Shown piece by piece: positions 35,105 to 43,506 of a stretch of DNA of 64,000 bases (position 1 is the stretch's first letter; every line of letters begins with the position of its first letter). A model generated the notes under the pieces. That model was given only the letters and a program-made list of their open reading frames with translations. It did not search any database and was not told where the DNA came from. The position numbers and the translations under genes are program-made. This DNA comes from Streptomyces sp. NRRL B-1347. GTDB taxonomy: Bacteria > Actinomycetota > Actinomycetes > Streptomycetales > Streptomycetaceae. The DNA is taken from contig NZ_JOJM01000046.1 in the NCBI RefSeq assembly GCF_000720325.1, forward strand, positions 22,311 to 86,310, given 5' to 3'.

Positions 35105-35674
35105 ATGGCACGCGTGGGACTGACCCCGGAACGCCTGGCCCGGGCGGGCGCCGAGCTGGCCGACGAGGTCGGCTTCGACCAGGTGACCGTCTCGGCGCTC
35201 GCCCGGCGGTTCGACGTCAAGGTCGCGAGCCTGTACTCGCACGTGAAGAGCTCCCAGGACCTCAGGACGAGGATCGCCCTGCTGGCCCTGGGAGAACTCG
35301 CCGACCGGGCCGCCGACGCCCTGGCCGGGCGCTCCGGCAAGGACGCCCTGACCGCCTTCGCACACGTCTACCGCGACTACGCCACGGAGCACCCCGGCCG
35401 CTACGCCGCGGCCCGGCTGCGGCTCGACCCCGAGACGGCGGCCGCGAGCGCGGGCGTCCGGCACGCGGCGATGATGCGGGCCATCCTGCGCGGCTACGAC
35501 CTCGCCGAGCCCGACCAGACGCACGCGGTCCGGCTGCTCGGCAGCGTCTTCCACGGCTACGTCAGCCTGGAGACGGCGGGCGGATTCAGCCACAGCGAGC
35601 CGGATCCGCAGGAGAGCTGGGTCCGGATCCTGGACTCCCTCGACGCCCTGCTGCGGAACTGGCCCGCTGCCTGA
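35105..35674 (+). CDS. TetR/AcrR-family regulator with TetR_C_33 (WHG) domain
   Basis: A 189-residue repressor. HTH at about 8-55: LARAGAELADEVGFDQVTVSALARRFDVKVASLYSHVKSSQDL. The C-terminal domain contains YAAARLRLDPE and LGSVFHGYVSLETAGGFSH, which has the WHG-type dimerisation pattern. A ribosome site GGAGAGGA precedes the ATG at 6-nt spacing. The esterase gene 52 bp downstream is the only obvious co-regulated target. The promoter and operator at 35049-35078 suggest autorepression. Confidence 0.93.
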   Translation: MARVGLTPERLARAGAELADEVGFDQVTVSALARRFDVKVASLYSHVKSSQDLRTRIALLALGELADRAADALAGRSGKDALTAFAHVYRDYATEHPGRYAAARLRLDPETAAASAGVRHAAMMRAILRGYDLAEPDQTHAVRLLGSVFHGYVSLETAGGFSHSEPDPQESWVRILDSLDALLRNWPAA

Positions 35675-35726
35675 GGCCGCGCGCCGCGCGGAAACGCTTC
35701 CCCACTCCACCCCAACAGGCTGAGAC

Positions 35727-36905
35727 ATGCGCACCGAGCACCCCTTGACCACCACGCCCCTCACCGCCGAGCTGCTGCGCGGCGCCCTCGACCTGGAGCG
35801 CACCGCGTCCGGTCTGCTGCCGCACCGGCTGCCCGCGCGGGCCCGCGCCCAGTGCGCCGACGGCCAGCTGGCCATGGCGGAGTCCCAGCCCTCCGGCGTT
35901 CGCATCGCCTTCCGCAGCCGGGCCACGGCCGTGGAGCTGGACGCGCTGCCCACCAAGCGGATCTACGTGGGCGCGCCGCCCCGGCCCGACGGCGTGTACG
36001 ACCTGCTCGTCGACGGCGAGCTCGTCGACCGGGGCAGCCTGGCCGACGGCAACACCCTGACCATCGACATGGCCGCCGGGTCCGCTGAGACGCGGCCCGG
36101 CCCCGCCGGCACCCTGCGCTTCACCGGCCTGCCGGACCGCGTCAAGGACATCGAGATCTGGCTGCCCCACACCGAGACCACCGAGCTCGTCGCCCTGCGC
36201 ACCGACGCCCCGGTCGCGCCACTGCCCGAGCGCGGCCGCAAGGTGTGGCTGCACCACGGCAGTTCGATCAGCCACGGCTCCGACGCGGCGAGCCCCAGCA
36301 CCACCTGGCCCGCGCTCGCCGCGGCGCTCGGCGGCGTGGACCTCGTCAACCTGGGCCTGGGCGGCAGCGCGCTGCTCGACCCCTTCACCGCGCGCGCCCT
36401 GCGGGACGCGCCCGCCGACCTGATCAGCGTCAAGCTGGGCATCAACGTGGTCAACACCGACCTGATGCGGCTGCGCGCCTTCGGACCGGCCGTCCACGGC
36501 TTCCTCGACACCATCCGCGAGGGCCACCCCGACGTGCCGCTGCTGGTCGTCTCGCCCATCCTGTGCCCCATCCACGAGGACACGCCGGGGCCCAGCGCGC
36601 CGGACTTCAGCGGCCTCCGCGAGGGGAAGCTCCGGTTCCTGGCCACGGGCGACCCCGAGGAGCGCGCCGCCGGAAAGCTGACGCTCACCGTCGTCCGCGA
36701 CGAGCTGTCCCGGATCGTGCGCGAGCGCTCCGCGGAGGACCCTCACCTGTCCTACCTGGACGGCCGCGCCCTGTACGGCGAGGCCGACGCCGCCCGCCTC
36801 CCCCTGCCGGACAACCTCCACCCGGACGCCGCCACGCACCGCCACATCGGCGAACGCTTCGCCGGGCTGGCCTTCGCCCCCGACGGCCCCTTCGACGCCC
36901 CGTAA
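35727..36905 (+). CDS. SGNH/GDSL hydrolase with an N-terminal beta domain (SsfX3-like)
   Basis: A 392-residue cytoplasmic esterase with no signal peptide. Residues about 30-160 form a carbohydrate-binding-like beta domain as in SsfX3-type enzymes. The SGNH core follows: VWLHHGSSISHGSDA, where the Ser in the GSSIS block is the nucleophile; LVNLGLGGSALLD for the Gly; ISVKLGINVVNTD for the Asn; and PDNLHPDAATHRHIG for the Asp-x-x-His dyad. It probably deacylates a small molecule or glycan. The TetR gene is just upstream. The stop lies inside a 29-bp repeat arm (36897-36925). Confidence 0.88.
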   Translation: MRTEHPLTTTPLTAELLRGALDLERTASGLLPHRLPARARAQCADGQLAMAESQPSGVRIAFRSRATAVELDALPTKRIYVGAPPRPDGVYDLLVDGELVDRGSLADGNTLTIDMAAGSAETRPGPAGTLRFTGLPDRVKDIEIWLPHTETTELVALRTDAPVAPLPERGRKVWLHHGSSISHGSDAASPSTTWPALAAALGGVDLVNLGLGGSALLDPFTARALRDAPADLISVKLGINVVNTDLMRLRAFGPAVHGFLDTIREGHPDVPLLVVSPILCPIHEDTPGPSAPDFSGLREGKLRFLATGDPEERAAGKLTLTVVRDELSRIVRERSAEDPHLSYLDGRALYGEADAARLPLPDNLHPDAATHRHIGERFAGLAFAPDGPFDAP

Positions 36906-37028
36906 GGGGCGCGGGGAACTGCGCGCTCGGCGCGCGAAGAGCCGCAGTCGCGTCTGCTGCGTACCGAGCAGACGCGACTGCGGCTTTGTTGTGGCTGGTC
37001 GCGCAGTTCCCCGCGCCCCTTACGGGGC
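36897..37028. repeat. Nested inverted repeat: 29-bp perfect outer arms around a 19-bp terminator stem
   Basis: Outer arms at 36897-36925 and 37000-37028 are exact reverse complements (29 bp) and match the dispersed repeat at 4040-4078. Between them, 36940-36958 and 36967-36985 form a perfect 19-bp stem with an 8-nt loop, followed by TTGTTGTGG, which resembles an intrinsic terminator on the + strand. The element fills the whole gap between the convergent esterase and GNAT genes, and the left arm includes the esterase stop codon. Each outer arm also contains GCCCC-GTAA-GGGGC. Confidence 0.85.
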
Positions 37029-37036
37029 ACCGGCCG

Positions 37037-37522
37037 TCAGGCCAGCACGGCCTTGCGGTAATGGAAGCGGTCGTAGACCCCCTCGACGCGCCGCTCCACG
37101 AACTCGTAGCCGAAGCGCGGGTAGATCTTCTGGTTCTCCCACATCATCGCGTTGGTGTAGAGCCGTATCTCGGGCAGGCCAAGGCCGCGCGCGTGCTCCT
37201 CGACGAACTCCAGGAGGCGGCGGCCCAGGCCCGTGCCCTTGGCGTCGGGGTGGACGGCGATGTTGTCCAGGTACAGGTGGTCGTCGTAGGGGTACACGAC
37301 CACCAGACCGACCACGGCGCCCCCGGCGTCCTCGGCGACGTGCACCCGCCCCGCCGCCACGTTCCGGGCGTGGTCCGACTCCATGGGCGCGGGCACGCGG
37401 CCGATGCGCTCGATGTAGTGGTGGTACGCCGCGTGCGTGACGTCCCGCACGGCGGGCACGTCGGCGGCGGTGGCGGGGCGGATGACGGCCTGCGCGCCGC
37501 CCGGGGTGATCTTGTCGGTCAT
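37037..37522 (-). CDS. GNAT N-acetyltransferase at the end of the tct operon
   Basis: A 161-residue single-domain GNAT protein. The acetyl-CoA-binding signature is [24 protein letters not shown]. It is preceded by [13 protein letters not shown] and followed by [25 protein letters not shown], the usual N-x-x-A-x-x-x-Y tail of the fold. Its ATG overlaps the tctA stop (ATGA), so it is translated with the tricarboxylate transporter. This placement suggests use or detoxification of the transported compound, but the acceptor is unknown. Confidence 0.9.
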   Translation of the reverse strand: MTDKITPGGAQAVIRPATAADVPAVRDVTHAAYHHYIERIGRVPAPMESDHARNVAAGRVHVAEDAGGAVVGLVVVYPYDDHLYLDNIAVHPDAKGTGLGRRLLEFVEEHARGLGLPEIRLYTNAMMWENQKIYPRFGYEFVERRVEGVYDRFHYRKAVLA

Positions 37523-39027
37523 TCCCTCACCGTACGGCGGGAGTTCGACAGGGCGCGCGCCGGTTTCCGCAGCAGGGGCCAGAGCAGGATCAGCGCGATC
37601 AGCGCGTAGACGGTGATCGAGAAGGGTGTGTCGACCAGGCCCCGTGCGCTGCCGTCGCTGATCTGCAGGGCGCGGCGCAGTTGCAGCTCGGCGTTCGGGC
37701 CGAGGATGACGCCGATGACGGCGGGCAGGACCGGCAGGCCGTAGCGGCGCATGCCGAAGCCGATCAGGCCGATGACGAGCAGGACGACCAGGTCGAGCGC
37801 CTCACCGCCGACGGCGTACGCGCCGACCGCGGCGAAGAACAGGATCCCGGCGTACAGGTACGGGCGCGGGATGCGCAGCAGCTTCGCCCACACGGGGGCC
37901 AGCGGCAGGTTCAGGGCGAGGAGCAGCACCATGCCGACGAACAGGGACGCGATCAGGCCCCACACCAGCTCCGACTCGCGTTCGAAGAGCAGCGGCCCGG
38001 GCTGGATGCCGTACTGCTGGAAGGCGGCCAGCATCACGGCGGCGACGGCGGTCGTGGGCAGACCGAGGGTCAGCATGGACACGAGGGTGCCCGCGGCCGA
38101 CGCCGACGCGGCCGACTCCGGTCCCGCCACGCCCTCGATGGCGCCCTTGCCCCACTCGTCCTTGTGCTTCGACAGGCGCTTCTCGGTGACGTACGAGAGG
38201 AAGGTGGGGATCTCCGCGCCGCCCGCGGGGATCGCGCCGAACGGGAAGCCGATGAGGGGGCCGCGCAGCCAGGACTTCCAGGTGCGCCTGACGTCCTGCC
38301 TGCCGAGCCAGGGGCGGCCGACGGGGATCGCCCGGCCGCTGGTGCGGCGCAGGTGCGCGGCCACCCACAGGGCCTCGCCGATCGCGAACAGGCCGACGGC
38401 GACGATCACCACGTCGATGCCGTCGGCGAGTTGGAGGGAGCCGAAGGTCAGGCGCTGCTGTCCGGTCATCTGGTCGAGGCCGACCAGGCCGAGGGTCAGG
38501 CCGATCAGGAGGGACGCCAGGCCCCGGATGCGGGAGGAGCCGAGCACCGAGGTCACGGCGATGAACGCGAGGACCATGATGGCGAAGTAGTCGGGCGCGC
38601 CGATGTCGACGGCGAGGTCGGCGACCTTCGGCGCGAGCGCGACGAGCAGGACCGTGCCGATCATGCCGCCCGCGAAGTGGCCGATGGCGGCGGCCGCGAG
38701 CGCCTGCGCGCCCCGGCCGGACTTGGCCATCGGGTTGCCTTCCATGGCGGCGACGACGGCGGCGCTCTCCCCCGGCGTGTTGAGGAGGATCGACGTGGTG
38801 GAGCCGCCGAACATCGCGCCGTAGTAGATGCCCGCGAACATGATGAAGGCGCCGGTGGGTTCGAGCCCGTACGTCACCGGGAGCAGCAGTGCCACGGCCA
38901 TCGCGGGGCCGATGCCGGGAAGGACGCCGATCGCCGTGCCGAGGAGCACGCCGATCGCGGCCCAGAGCAGGTTGGCGGGCGTGAGCGCGGTGCCGAAGCC
39001 GTCCATGAGGGAGCTGAAGGAGTTCAT
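37519..39027 (-). CDS. tctA: Tripartite tricarboxylate transporter, large permease subunit
   Basis: A 502-residue membrane subunit with about 11-12 helices. Family signatures include [25 protein letters not shown] at the N-terminus, [29 protein letters not shown], and [30 protein letters not shown]. TctA forms the channel of a secondary, binding-protein-dependent carrier for citrate or other carboxylates, driven by Na+ or H+. It is separated from tctB by a single base and overlaps the GNAT gene. Expression was presumably controlled by the now-truncated CitB-like regulator upstream of tctC. Confidence 0.96.
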   Translation of the reverse strand: MNSFSSLMDGFGTALTPANLLWAAIGVLLGTAIGVLPGIGPAMAVALLLPVTYGLEPTGAFIMFAGIYYGAMFGGSTTSILLNTPGESAAVVAAMEGNPMAKSGRGAQALAAAAIGHFAGGMIGTVLLVALAPKVADLAVDIGAPDYFAIMVLAFIAVTSVLGSSRIRGLASLLIGLTLGLVGLDQMTGQQRLTFGSLQLADGIDVVIVAVGLFAIGEALWVAAHLRRTSGRAIPVGRPWLGRQDVRRTWKSWLRGPLIGFPFGAIPAGGAEIPTFLSYVTEKRLSKHKDEWGKGAIEGVAGPESAASASAAGTLVSMLTLGLPTTAVAAVMLAAFQQYGIQPGPLLFERESELVWGLIASLFVGMVLLLALNLPLAPVWAKLLRIPRPYLYAGILFFAAVGAYAVGGEALDLVVLLVIGLIGFGMRRYGLPVLPAVIGVILGPNAELQLRRALQISDGSARGLVDTPFSITVYALIALILLWPLLRKPARALSNSRRTVRE

Positions 39028-39028
39028 G

Positions 39029-39559
39029 TCACAGCACTCCCATCAGGGGGCCGCCGGGCAGCGGCACGCCGAGCAGGTTGTTGAAGACGGCGTAGGTGGC
39101 CAGGGAGAGCCCGGCGGCGATGAGCGGGTCGCGGTGGACCGCGCGGCTGCCGAGGGCGTAGGCGGCGCCCCAGAAGAGCAGGGCCCCGGCGACGGGGAAG
39201 CCCACCGGCTCGATGAGGGCGGCGGTGGCGAGGAAGACCCCGGCGAGCAGCAGCACGGTGCGCCAGTCGGCGGGTTCGGACAGGTCGACGTCCTCGCCGC
39301 CCTCGGCCTCGCCGCGGCCACCCCGCAGGACGTCCACGGCGAGCAGGACGGAGATGAGGAGCAGACCGCAGCCGACGGCGATCGGCACGGTGCGCGGGCC
39401 GATGGGGCCGCGCTGGGCGATGGCGACGTCCATGGTGAGCGCGTCGGTGAGGACGACGGCGCCGAGGGCGAGCAGCATGACGCAGACGCCGAGTTCGGAG
39501 TGCTCGCGCAGCCAGGCGCGGCGGCCGCGGGCGGCGGGCGCGGCTTCGGTGGTGGTCAC
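39029..39559 (-). CDS. tctB: Tripartite tricarboxylate transporter, small permease subunit
   Basis: A 176-residue protein with four hydrophobic segments: about 20-42, 48-68, 90-115 and 130-165. This is the fold of TctB, the small membrane partner of Tct[22 protein letters not shown] and [23 protein letters not shown] match the family pattern. The start is GTG 39559, overlapping the tctC stop (GTGA), which fixes the start. Order tctC-tctB-tctA matches the usual operon. Confidence 0.92.
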   Translation of the reverse strand: MTTTEAAPAARGRRAWLREHSELGVCVMLLALGAVVLTDALTMDVAIAQRGPIGPRTVPIAVGCGLLLISVLLAVDVLRGGRGEAEGGEDVDLSEPADWRTVLLLAGVFLATAALIEPVGFPVAGALLFWGAAYALGSRAVHRDPLIAAGLSLATYAVFNNLLGVPLPGGPLMGVL

Positions 39560-40605
39560 AGGCCGAGCTCCTTCAGGACGGAGACGACGCGCCGGTCCTG
39601 GGCATCGAGGAAGTCGCCGAACCCGTCGCCGACGAGGAAGGCGTCGTCCCAGCCGTTCTTCTTGAGGGACGCGCGCCACTCCTTCGATTCGTGGAGCTCG
39701 CGGACGAGCCCGATGAGCTTGTCGCGCTCGGTGTCGGAGAGGCCGGGGGGCGCCACGATGCCGCGCCAGTTGGTGAAGTCCACGTCGTAGCCGGACTCCT
39801 TGAGCGTGGGCCCGTCGAGTCCCTTGACCCGCTTCGGCCCGGTGACGGCGAGCAGGCGCAGCTCGCCGGACTTGATCTGGTCCAGGTACTCGCCGACGCC
39901 GGAGACGCCGAAGGCGACCTTGTTGCCGAGGATCGACGCGAGCAGTTCGCCGCCGCCGTCGAAGGGCACGTAGTTGACGTCCTTCGGCGGGATCCCGGCG
40001 GCACGGGCCATCAGCATGGGCGCGATGTGGTCGGGCCCGCCGGGGGCCGAGCCGCCGCCGACGGGCAGCTTCCCCGGCCGTTCCCGCCACGCGTCGACGA
40101 GCTCGTCGATGGTGTCGTACGGCGAGTCCTTCGACACCACGACGACGTCCTGCTCCTCGGTGAGCCGGGCGATGGGGGTGGTGTCGGCGAGGGACCTGGG
40201 CGCGTCGTTGGAGCGGACGGCGCCGACGACACCCAGGCCCATGGACATGGCGAGCCTGCCGTTGCCGTGCTCGCCGACGAGGCGGCTCAGACCCACGGTG
40301 CCGCCGGCGCCGGGCAGGTTGAACACCTCGATGTTGTGGGTGAGTCCGGCGTCCTCGGCGTTCTTCGCCGCGGTGCGGGCGGTGATGTCGTAGCCGCCGC
40401 CGGGGGTGTTGGGGACCATGAGGCGCAGGCCGGGGATCCGGGTGCCGGTGTCGTCGCCGTCGCCCGGGGTGAGCAGCGGCGGGCCCACGAGCACGAGGAG
40501 CGCGGCACCGCACAGGGCGAGGGGGACGCGCAGTCTCCTGGGAGTGCGTAGTCGCACGGGTGCCACCGCCTGTCTGACCGGTTCCGTGGGTGAGGTGGCC
40601 CACAT
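39556..40605 (-). CDS. tctC: Tripartite tricarboxylate transporter substrate-binding protein
   Basis: Extracytoplasmic receptor of the transporter, 349 residues from ATG 40605. One N-terminal hydrophobic segment (LRVPLALCGAALLVLVGPPLL) serves as signal or anchor; no standard lipobox is visible. The binding domain shows the family strand LRLMVPNTPGGGYDITARTAAKNAE, IEVFNLPGAGGTVGLSRLVGE, and KLPVGGGSAPGGPDHIAPMLMARAAG. The ligand is likely a di- or tricarboxylate. Longer upstream frames exist but enter the divergent promoter; a GTG at the VRLRTPRR region is a shorter option. It is divergent from the response regulator. Confidence 0.92.
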   Translation of the reverse strand: MWATSPTEPVRQAVAPVRLRTPRRLRVPLALCGAALLVLVGPPLLTPGDGDDTGTRIPGLRLMVPNTPGGGYDITARTAAKNAEDAGLTHNIEVFNLPGAGGTVGLSRLVGEHGNGRLAMSMGLGVVGAVRSNDAPRSLADTTPIARLTEEQDVVVVSKDSPYDTIDELVDAWRERPGKLPVGGGSAPGGPDHIAPMLMARAAGIPPKDVNYVPFDGGGELLASILGNKVAFGVSGVGEYLDQIKSGELRLLAVTGPKRVKGLDGPTLKESGYDVDFTNWRGIVAPPGLSDTERDKLIGLVRELHESKEWRASLKKNGWDDAFLVGDGFGDFLDAQDRRVVSVLKELGL

Positions 40606-40715
40606 GCTGCCCACGCGTGCGGAACCTGTCTCCCTTCCGGAAGCAACGGACGTTGTGGTCGTTGTGGTCGCGCTCGTACCCTGCGGCGACGACAAGGGGC
40701 CGAGGGGGCCGGGCG

Positions 40716-41303
40716 ATGACGAAGGTGCTGGTCGTCGACGACGACTTCATGGTCGCCAAGCTGCACAGCCGGTACGTCGCCGCGGTGGACGGGTTCGCGG
40801 TGGCGGGCGTGGCACACAGCGGCGCCGACGCGCTGCGGGCGGCGGAGCGGCTCCGCCCCGACCTGCTGCTCCTGGACGTGTACCTGCCCGACATGGACGG
40901 GCTCGCGGTGCTGCGGGAGCTGCGCGCGGCCGAGGGGCTCGACCCCGGCCGGGTGCCGGTGGACGTCCTGTTCATCACCGCCGCCCGCGAGGCCGGGGTG
41001 ATCCGCGCGGCCCTGCGCGCCGGAGCCCTGCACTATCTGCTCAAGCCCTTCAACCAGGCGGCGCTGCGGGAGCAGTTGCGGCACGTGGCGGCCCTGCGCG
41101 CCCGCCTCGACGGCCTCGCCGAGGCCCGCCAGGAGGACGTCGACCAGCTCTTCGGCGGCCGTCCGCCCGGCTCCCGCGAACTCCCCAAGGGCCTGGCCCC
41201 GCACACCGCGGACCTGGTGGCCCACACCCTGCGCGCCCACCCGCGGGGCCTGTCGGCCTCCGAGTGCGCCGAGGCGGGGCGCCCCCCCCCCCCCCCCGCC
41301 CCC
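40716..41303 (+). pseudogene. Truncated CitB/DcuR-type response regulator
   Basis: The receiver domain is intact (about 1-125): MTKVLVVDDDFMVAK, phospho-acceptor Asp in LLLDVYLPDMDG, Thr in LFITAAREAG, Lys in LKPFNQ. The linker and the start of the DNA-binding domain follow (PKGLAPHTADLVAHTLRAHPRGLSASECAEA). It then stops resembling the family and enters a run of 16 C encoding prolines. The normal ~35-residue HTH remainder and the sensor kinase gene expected beside it are missing. The frame stays open all the way through the next gene (to 42413). Such regulators normally induce the divergent tct operon. A deletion or a sequencing artefact at the C-run are both possible. Confidence 0.8.
41282..41297. 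repeat. Homopolymer run of 16 C
   Basis: Sixteen consecutive C bases, followed by G and another C-rich stretch, lie exactly where the response regulator loses similarity to its family. This is by far the longest homopolymer I noticed in the window. Such runs are prone to slippage and to assembly error, so the breakpoint may be real or artificial. Confidence 0.9.
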
Positions 41304-41426
41304 CTAAGGATCGCCCGCGGCCCCTCTCAGCAGGGGATTTCGGGGTCGGCGGGGGCTAACTTGCTGATCGCCGCGGGGTTTTCGCCCCGCTTCCCCCACC
41401 CCGTACGTCGTCTAGGAGATCCCCCC

Positions 41427-42413
41427 ATGACTGCTGCCCGCAAGGTCGCCGCGATCGCCACGGCGGGTGTCGCACCGCTCGCCCTCTCCGTGCTCACCGC
41501 CGCGCCCGCCGCCGCGCACGGGTCGATGACGGATCCGGTGAGCCGGGTGGCCGCCTGTTTCCAGGAGGGGCCCGAGGCGCCGAAGTCGGCGGCCTGCAAG
41601 GCGCTCGTCCGGGCGGGCGGCACCCAGCCGCTGTACGACTGGAACGAGGTCAACATCGCCAACGCCGCGGGCAAGTCGAAGCAGATCATCCCCGACGGCA
41701 AGCTGTGCAGCGCGGGGAACGCCAAGTACAAGGGGCTCGACCTGCCCCGCACCGACTGGCCCGCCAGCAAGCTCAGCGCCGGGAAGCACACCTTCCGCTA
41801 CCGGGCCACCGCCCCGCACCGGGGCTCCTTCGAGCTGTACGTCACCAAGGACTCGTACGACCCGGCCAAGCCCCTGAAGTGGTCGGACCTTCAGGCCCGG
41901 CCCTTCGCGAAGGTCACCGACCCGAAGCTGGTGAACGGCTCCTACGAGTTCAGCGGCACCGTCCCGGCCAGGTCGGGGCGGCACCTCGTCTACTCGATCT
42001 GGCAGCGGTCCGATTCCCCCGAGGCGTTCTACACCTGCTCGGACGTGGTCTTCGGCAGCGGCAAGGGCGCGAGCAAGGGCAAGGGCGTCACCACCAAGGC
42101 CGCCGCCCCGGCCGCGGCCCCTGTCGCCGCCGCGCCGTCGGAGCAGGACATCCGCGACGGTGCCGCGAAGTCCACCGTGGAGCACAACGGCCACGGCGAC
42201 CTCGGCACCCCCGGCGGGAAGAAGGCCCCGGGCAACACCCCGGAGGCCAAGGGCGGCGCCGCCCGGCCGGTGGCGGCCACCGGCGAGAACCTCGCCGAGA
42301 CCGGTGGCGACGACTCCACCTCGTACTACGCCGTCGGCGGCGCCGCGGCGCTCGCGCTGGGCTCGGGCACGCTGTTCGTGGCGGCACGGCGGCGTGCCGC
42401 CACGAACCGCTAG
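41427..42413 (+). CDS. AA10 lytic polysaccharide monooxygenase with LAETG sortase signal
   Basis: A 328-residue secreted copper enzyme that oxidatively cleaves chitin or cellulose. The signal peptide ends APAAA, leaving His31 (HGSMTDPVSRVAACF) as the mature N-terminus and first copper ligand. The second His of the histidine brace is in YRATAPHRGSFELY. The catalytic domain covers about 31-215. A low-complexity Lys/Ala/Gly linker (about 216-285) leads to LAETG, a hydrophobic helix and the basic tail AARRRAATNR, a class E sortase substrate pattern. It should therefore be wall-anchored. AGGAGAT gives a good ribosome site before ATG 41427. The upstream frame is open into the truncated response regulator. 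Confidence 0.93.
   Translation: MTAARKVAAIATAGVAPLALSVLTAAPAAAHGSMTDPVSRVAACFQEGPEAPKSAACKALVRAGGTQPLYDWNEVNIANAAGKSKQIIPDGKLCSAGNAKYKGLDLPRTDWPASKLSAGKHTFRYRATAPHRGSFELYVTKDSYDPAKPLKWSDLQARPFAKVTDPKLVNGSYEFSGTVPARSGRHLVYSIWQRSDSPEAFYTCSDVVFGSGKGASKGKGVTTKAAAPAAAPVAAAPSEQDIRDGAAKSTVEHNGHGDLGTPGGKKAPGNTPEAKGGAARPVAATGENLAETGGDDSTSYYAVGGAAALALGSGTLFVAARRRAATNR
42375..42406. terminator. 13-bp perfect hairpin overlapping the LPMO 3' end
   Basis: TTCGTGGCGGCAC (42375-42387), loop GGCGGC, then GTGCCGCCACGAA (42394-42406) form a perfect 13-bp stem. It lies within the last codons of the LPMO gene, 7 bp before its stop ends and 11 bp before the convergent lipase gene's end. Because both genes end here within 4 bp, a coding-embedded bidirectional terminator is likely. 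No T-run is seen. Confidence 0.6.
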
Positions 42414-42416
42414 GGC

Positions 42417-43316
42417 CTAGGGCAGGCAGGTCGTCGGGGTCGCGTGGGCCGGGTCGAGCGCGTTGGCCACCTCGTGGTGGGCGACCGGGTCCAGGACCCC
42501 GACGGCCACGTGCTCGGAGAGGTCCAGGGGGCACAGGTCCTGCACCAGGACGTTGCGCACGTTCGGCCCGTCGAGGAACTGCGAGCGGTAGGGGGTGACC
42601 ACCTCGTCGTACCGGGTGGCGATGACGGTGTAGCGCACGCCGGGCACGGTGTCGCCGCCCGCGTTCAGCTCGGTCAGGAACGGCGATCCCGCGATCTGGT
42701 CGGCCAGGCTCGGGGTCGCCGTGGTGAGCAGGGCCTCGATGCCCGGGAAGTACGGCAGGAGCCTGGTAAGACCGAGCAGGGTCGTGCCGTGGTTGTCGGG
42801 CGCGAGGCCGACGAGCGCGTTCACCTTCGGGGCGCCGCCGAGGAACTTCAGGTAGTAGCGGGGCATCATGCCGCCCTGCGAGTGCCCGACGAGGTCGACC
42901 TCCTCGGCCCCGGTGGCCGCGAGGACCTCGTCGACGTAGGTGTCGAGCTGTTCGGCGGACTTCGCGACGGGGCCGAGCCCGTGGATGAGGGGCACGTGCG
43001 GCAGTTGGCCGTAGTCGAGCGAGAAGACGCAGTAGCCGCGGGCCACCAGGTAGGGCGCGAGGACGAGCCAGTTGTCCACGGAGTTCGCGAAGGTGCCGTG
43101 GACGAGGACGACCGGGCGGGGGTGGGCGGCGGACGGCCGGCAGTCGTAGTCGTTCCAGCCGCGGGTCGAAGAGGGCCCGGCGGAGGACGCGGTGGAGGCG
43201 GGTCCGGCAGTGGGGGCGGCGGCTTCGGCGGCCGTGGCGGTGGGGGTGAGCGTGGCGGCGCCCGCGATCAGCAGGGCGGCGGTGAGCGCGCGCAGCGCTC
43301 GTCTCCAGGGCAGCAT
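42417..43316 (-). CDS. Secreted triacylglycerol lipase, alpha/beta hydrolase
   Basis: A 299-residue exported lipase. Signal peptide about 1-30 (LRALTAALLIAGAATLTPTATA), then a Ser/Ala linker. The hydrolase core has the oxyanion strand RPVVLVHGTFANSVDNW, the nucleophile elbow LVGHSQGGMMPRYYL (Ser in GHSQG), the acid in VIATRYDEVVTPY, and the His in LDPVAHHEVANAL. Two Cys pairs (YDCRP, YCVFS, LCPLD, TTCLP) suit an extracellular protein. It resembles the class 2 lipase family of actinomycetes. It converges on the LPMO gene with only 3 bp between stops. GGAGATC precedes the ATG. Confidence 0.9.
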   Translation of the reverse strand: MLPWRRALRALTAALLIAGAATLTPTATAAEAAAPTAGPASTASSAGPSSTRGWNDYDCRPSAAHPRPVVLVHGTFANSVDNWLVLAPYLVARGYCVFSLDYGQLPHVPLIHGLGPVAKSAEQLDTYVDEVLAATGAEEVDLVGHSQGGMMPRYYLKFLGGAPKVNALVGLAPDNHGTTLLGLTRLLPYFPGIEALLTTATPSLADQIAGSPFLTELNAGGDTVPGVRYTVIATRYDEVVTPYRSQFLDGPNVRNVLVQDLCPLDLSEHVAVGVLDPVAHHEVANALDPAHATPTTCLP

Positions 43317-43457
43317 CGGGCGATCTCCTCGCGGCTCAAGGCAGGTGCGACGACCGGCTAACGACCGACTGTGACCCGGATCACGGCATTGACGCGTTCA
43401 CGCTAAATTACGTGCCGGTAGTAGAAGTGTGAAGTTGCGCGCGGGCAAAACTTCCCA

Positions 43458-43477
43458 GCGACCGCTGGCACGGTCGC
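43458..43477. terminator. Hairpin downstream of the pentapeptide-repeat gene
   Basis: The perfect stem GCGACCG-CTGGCA-CGGTCGC lies 30 bp past the stop of the minus-strand pentapeptide gene. It is probably a transcription terminator. The rest of the 190-bp gap to the lipase start is lower in GC near 43400-43440 and should hold the lipase promoter. Confidence 0.45.
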
Positions 43478-43506
43478 GCACGCCGGACGGCCCGCCGCGG
43501 CCGGGC

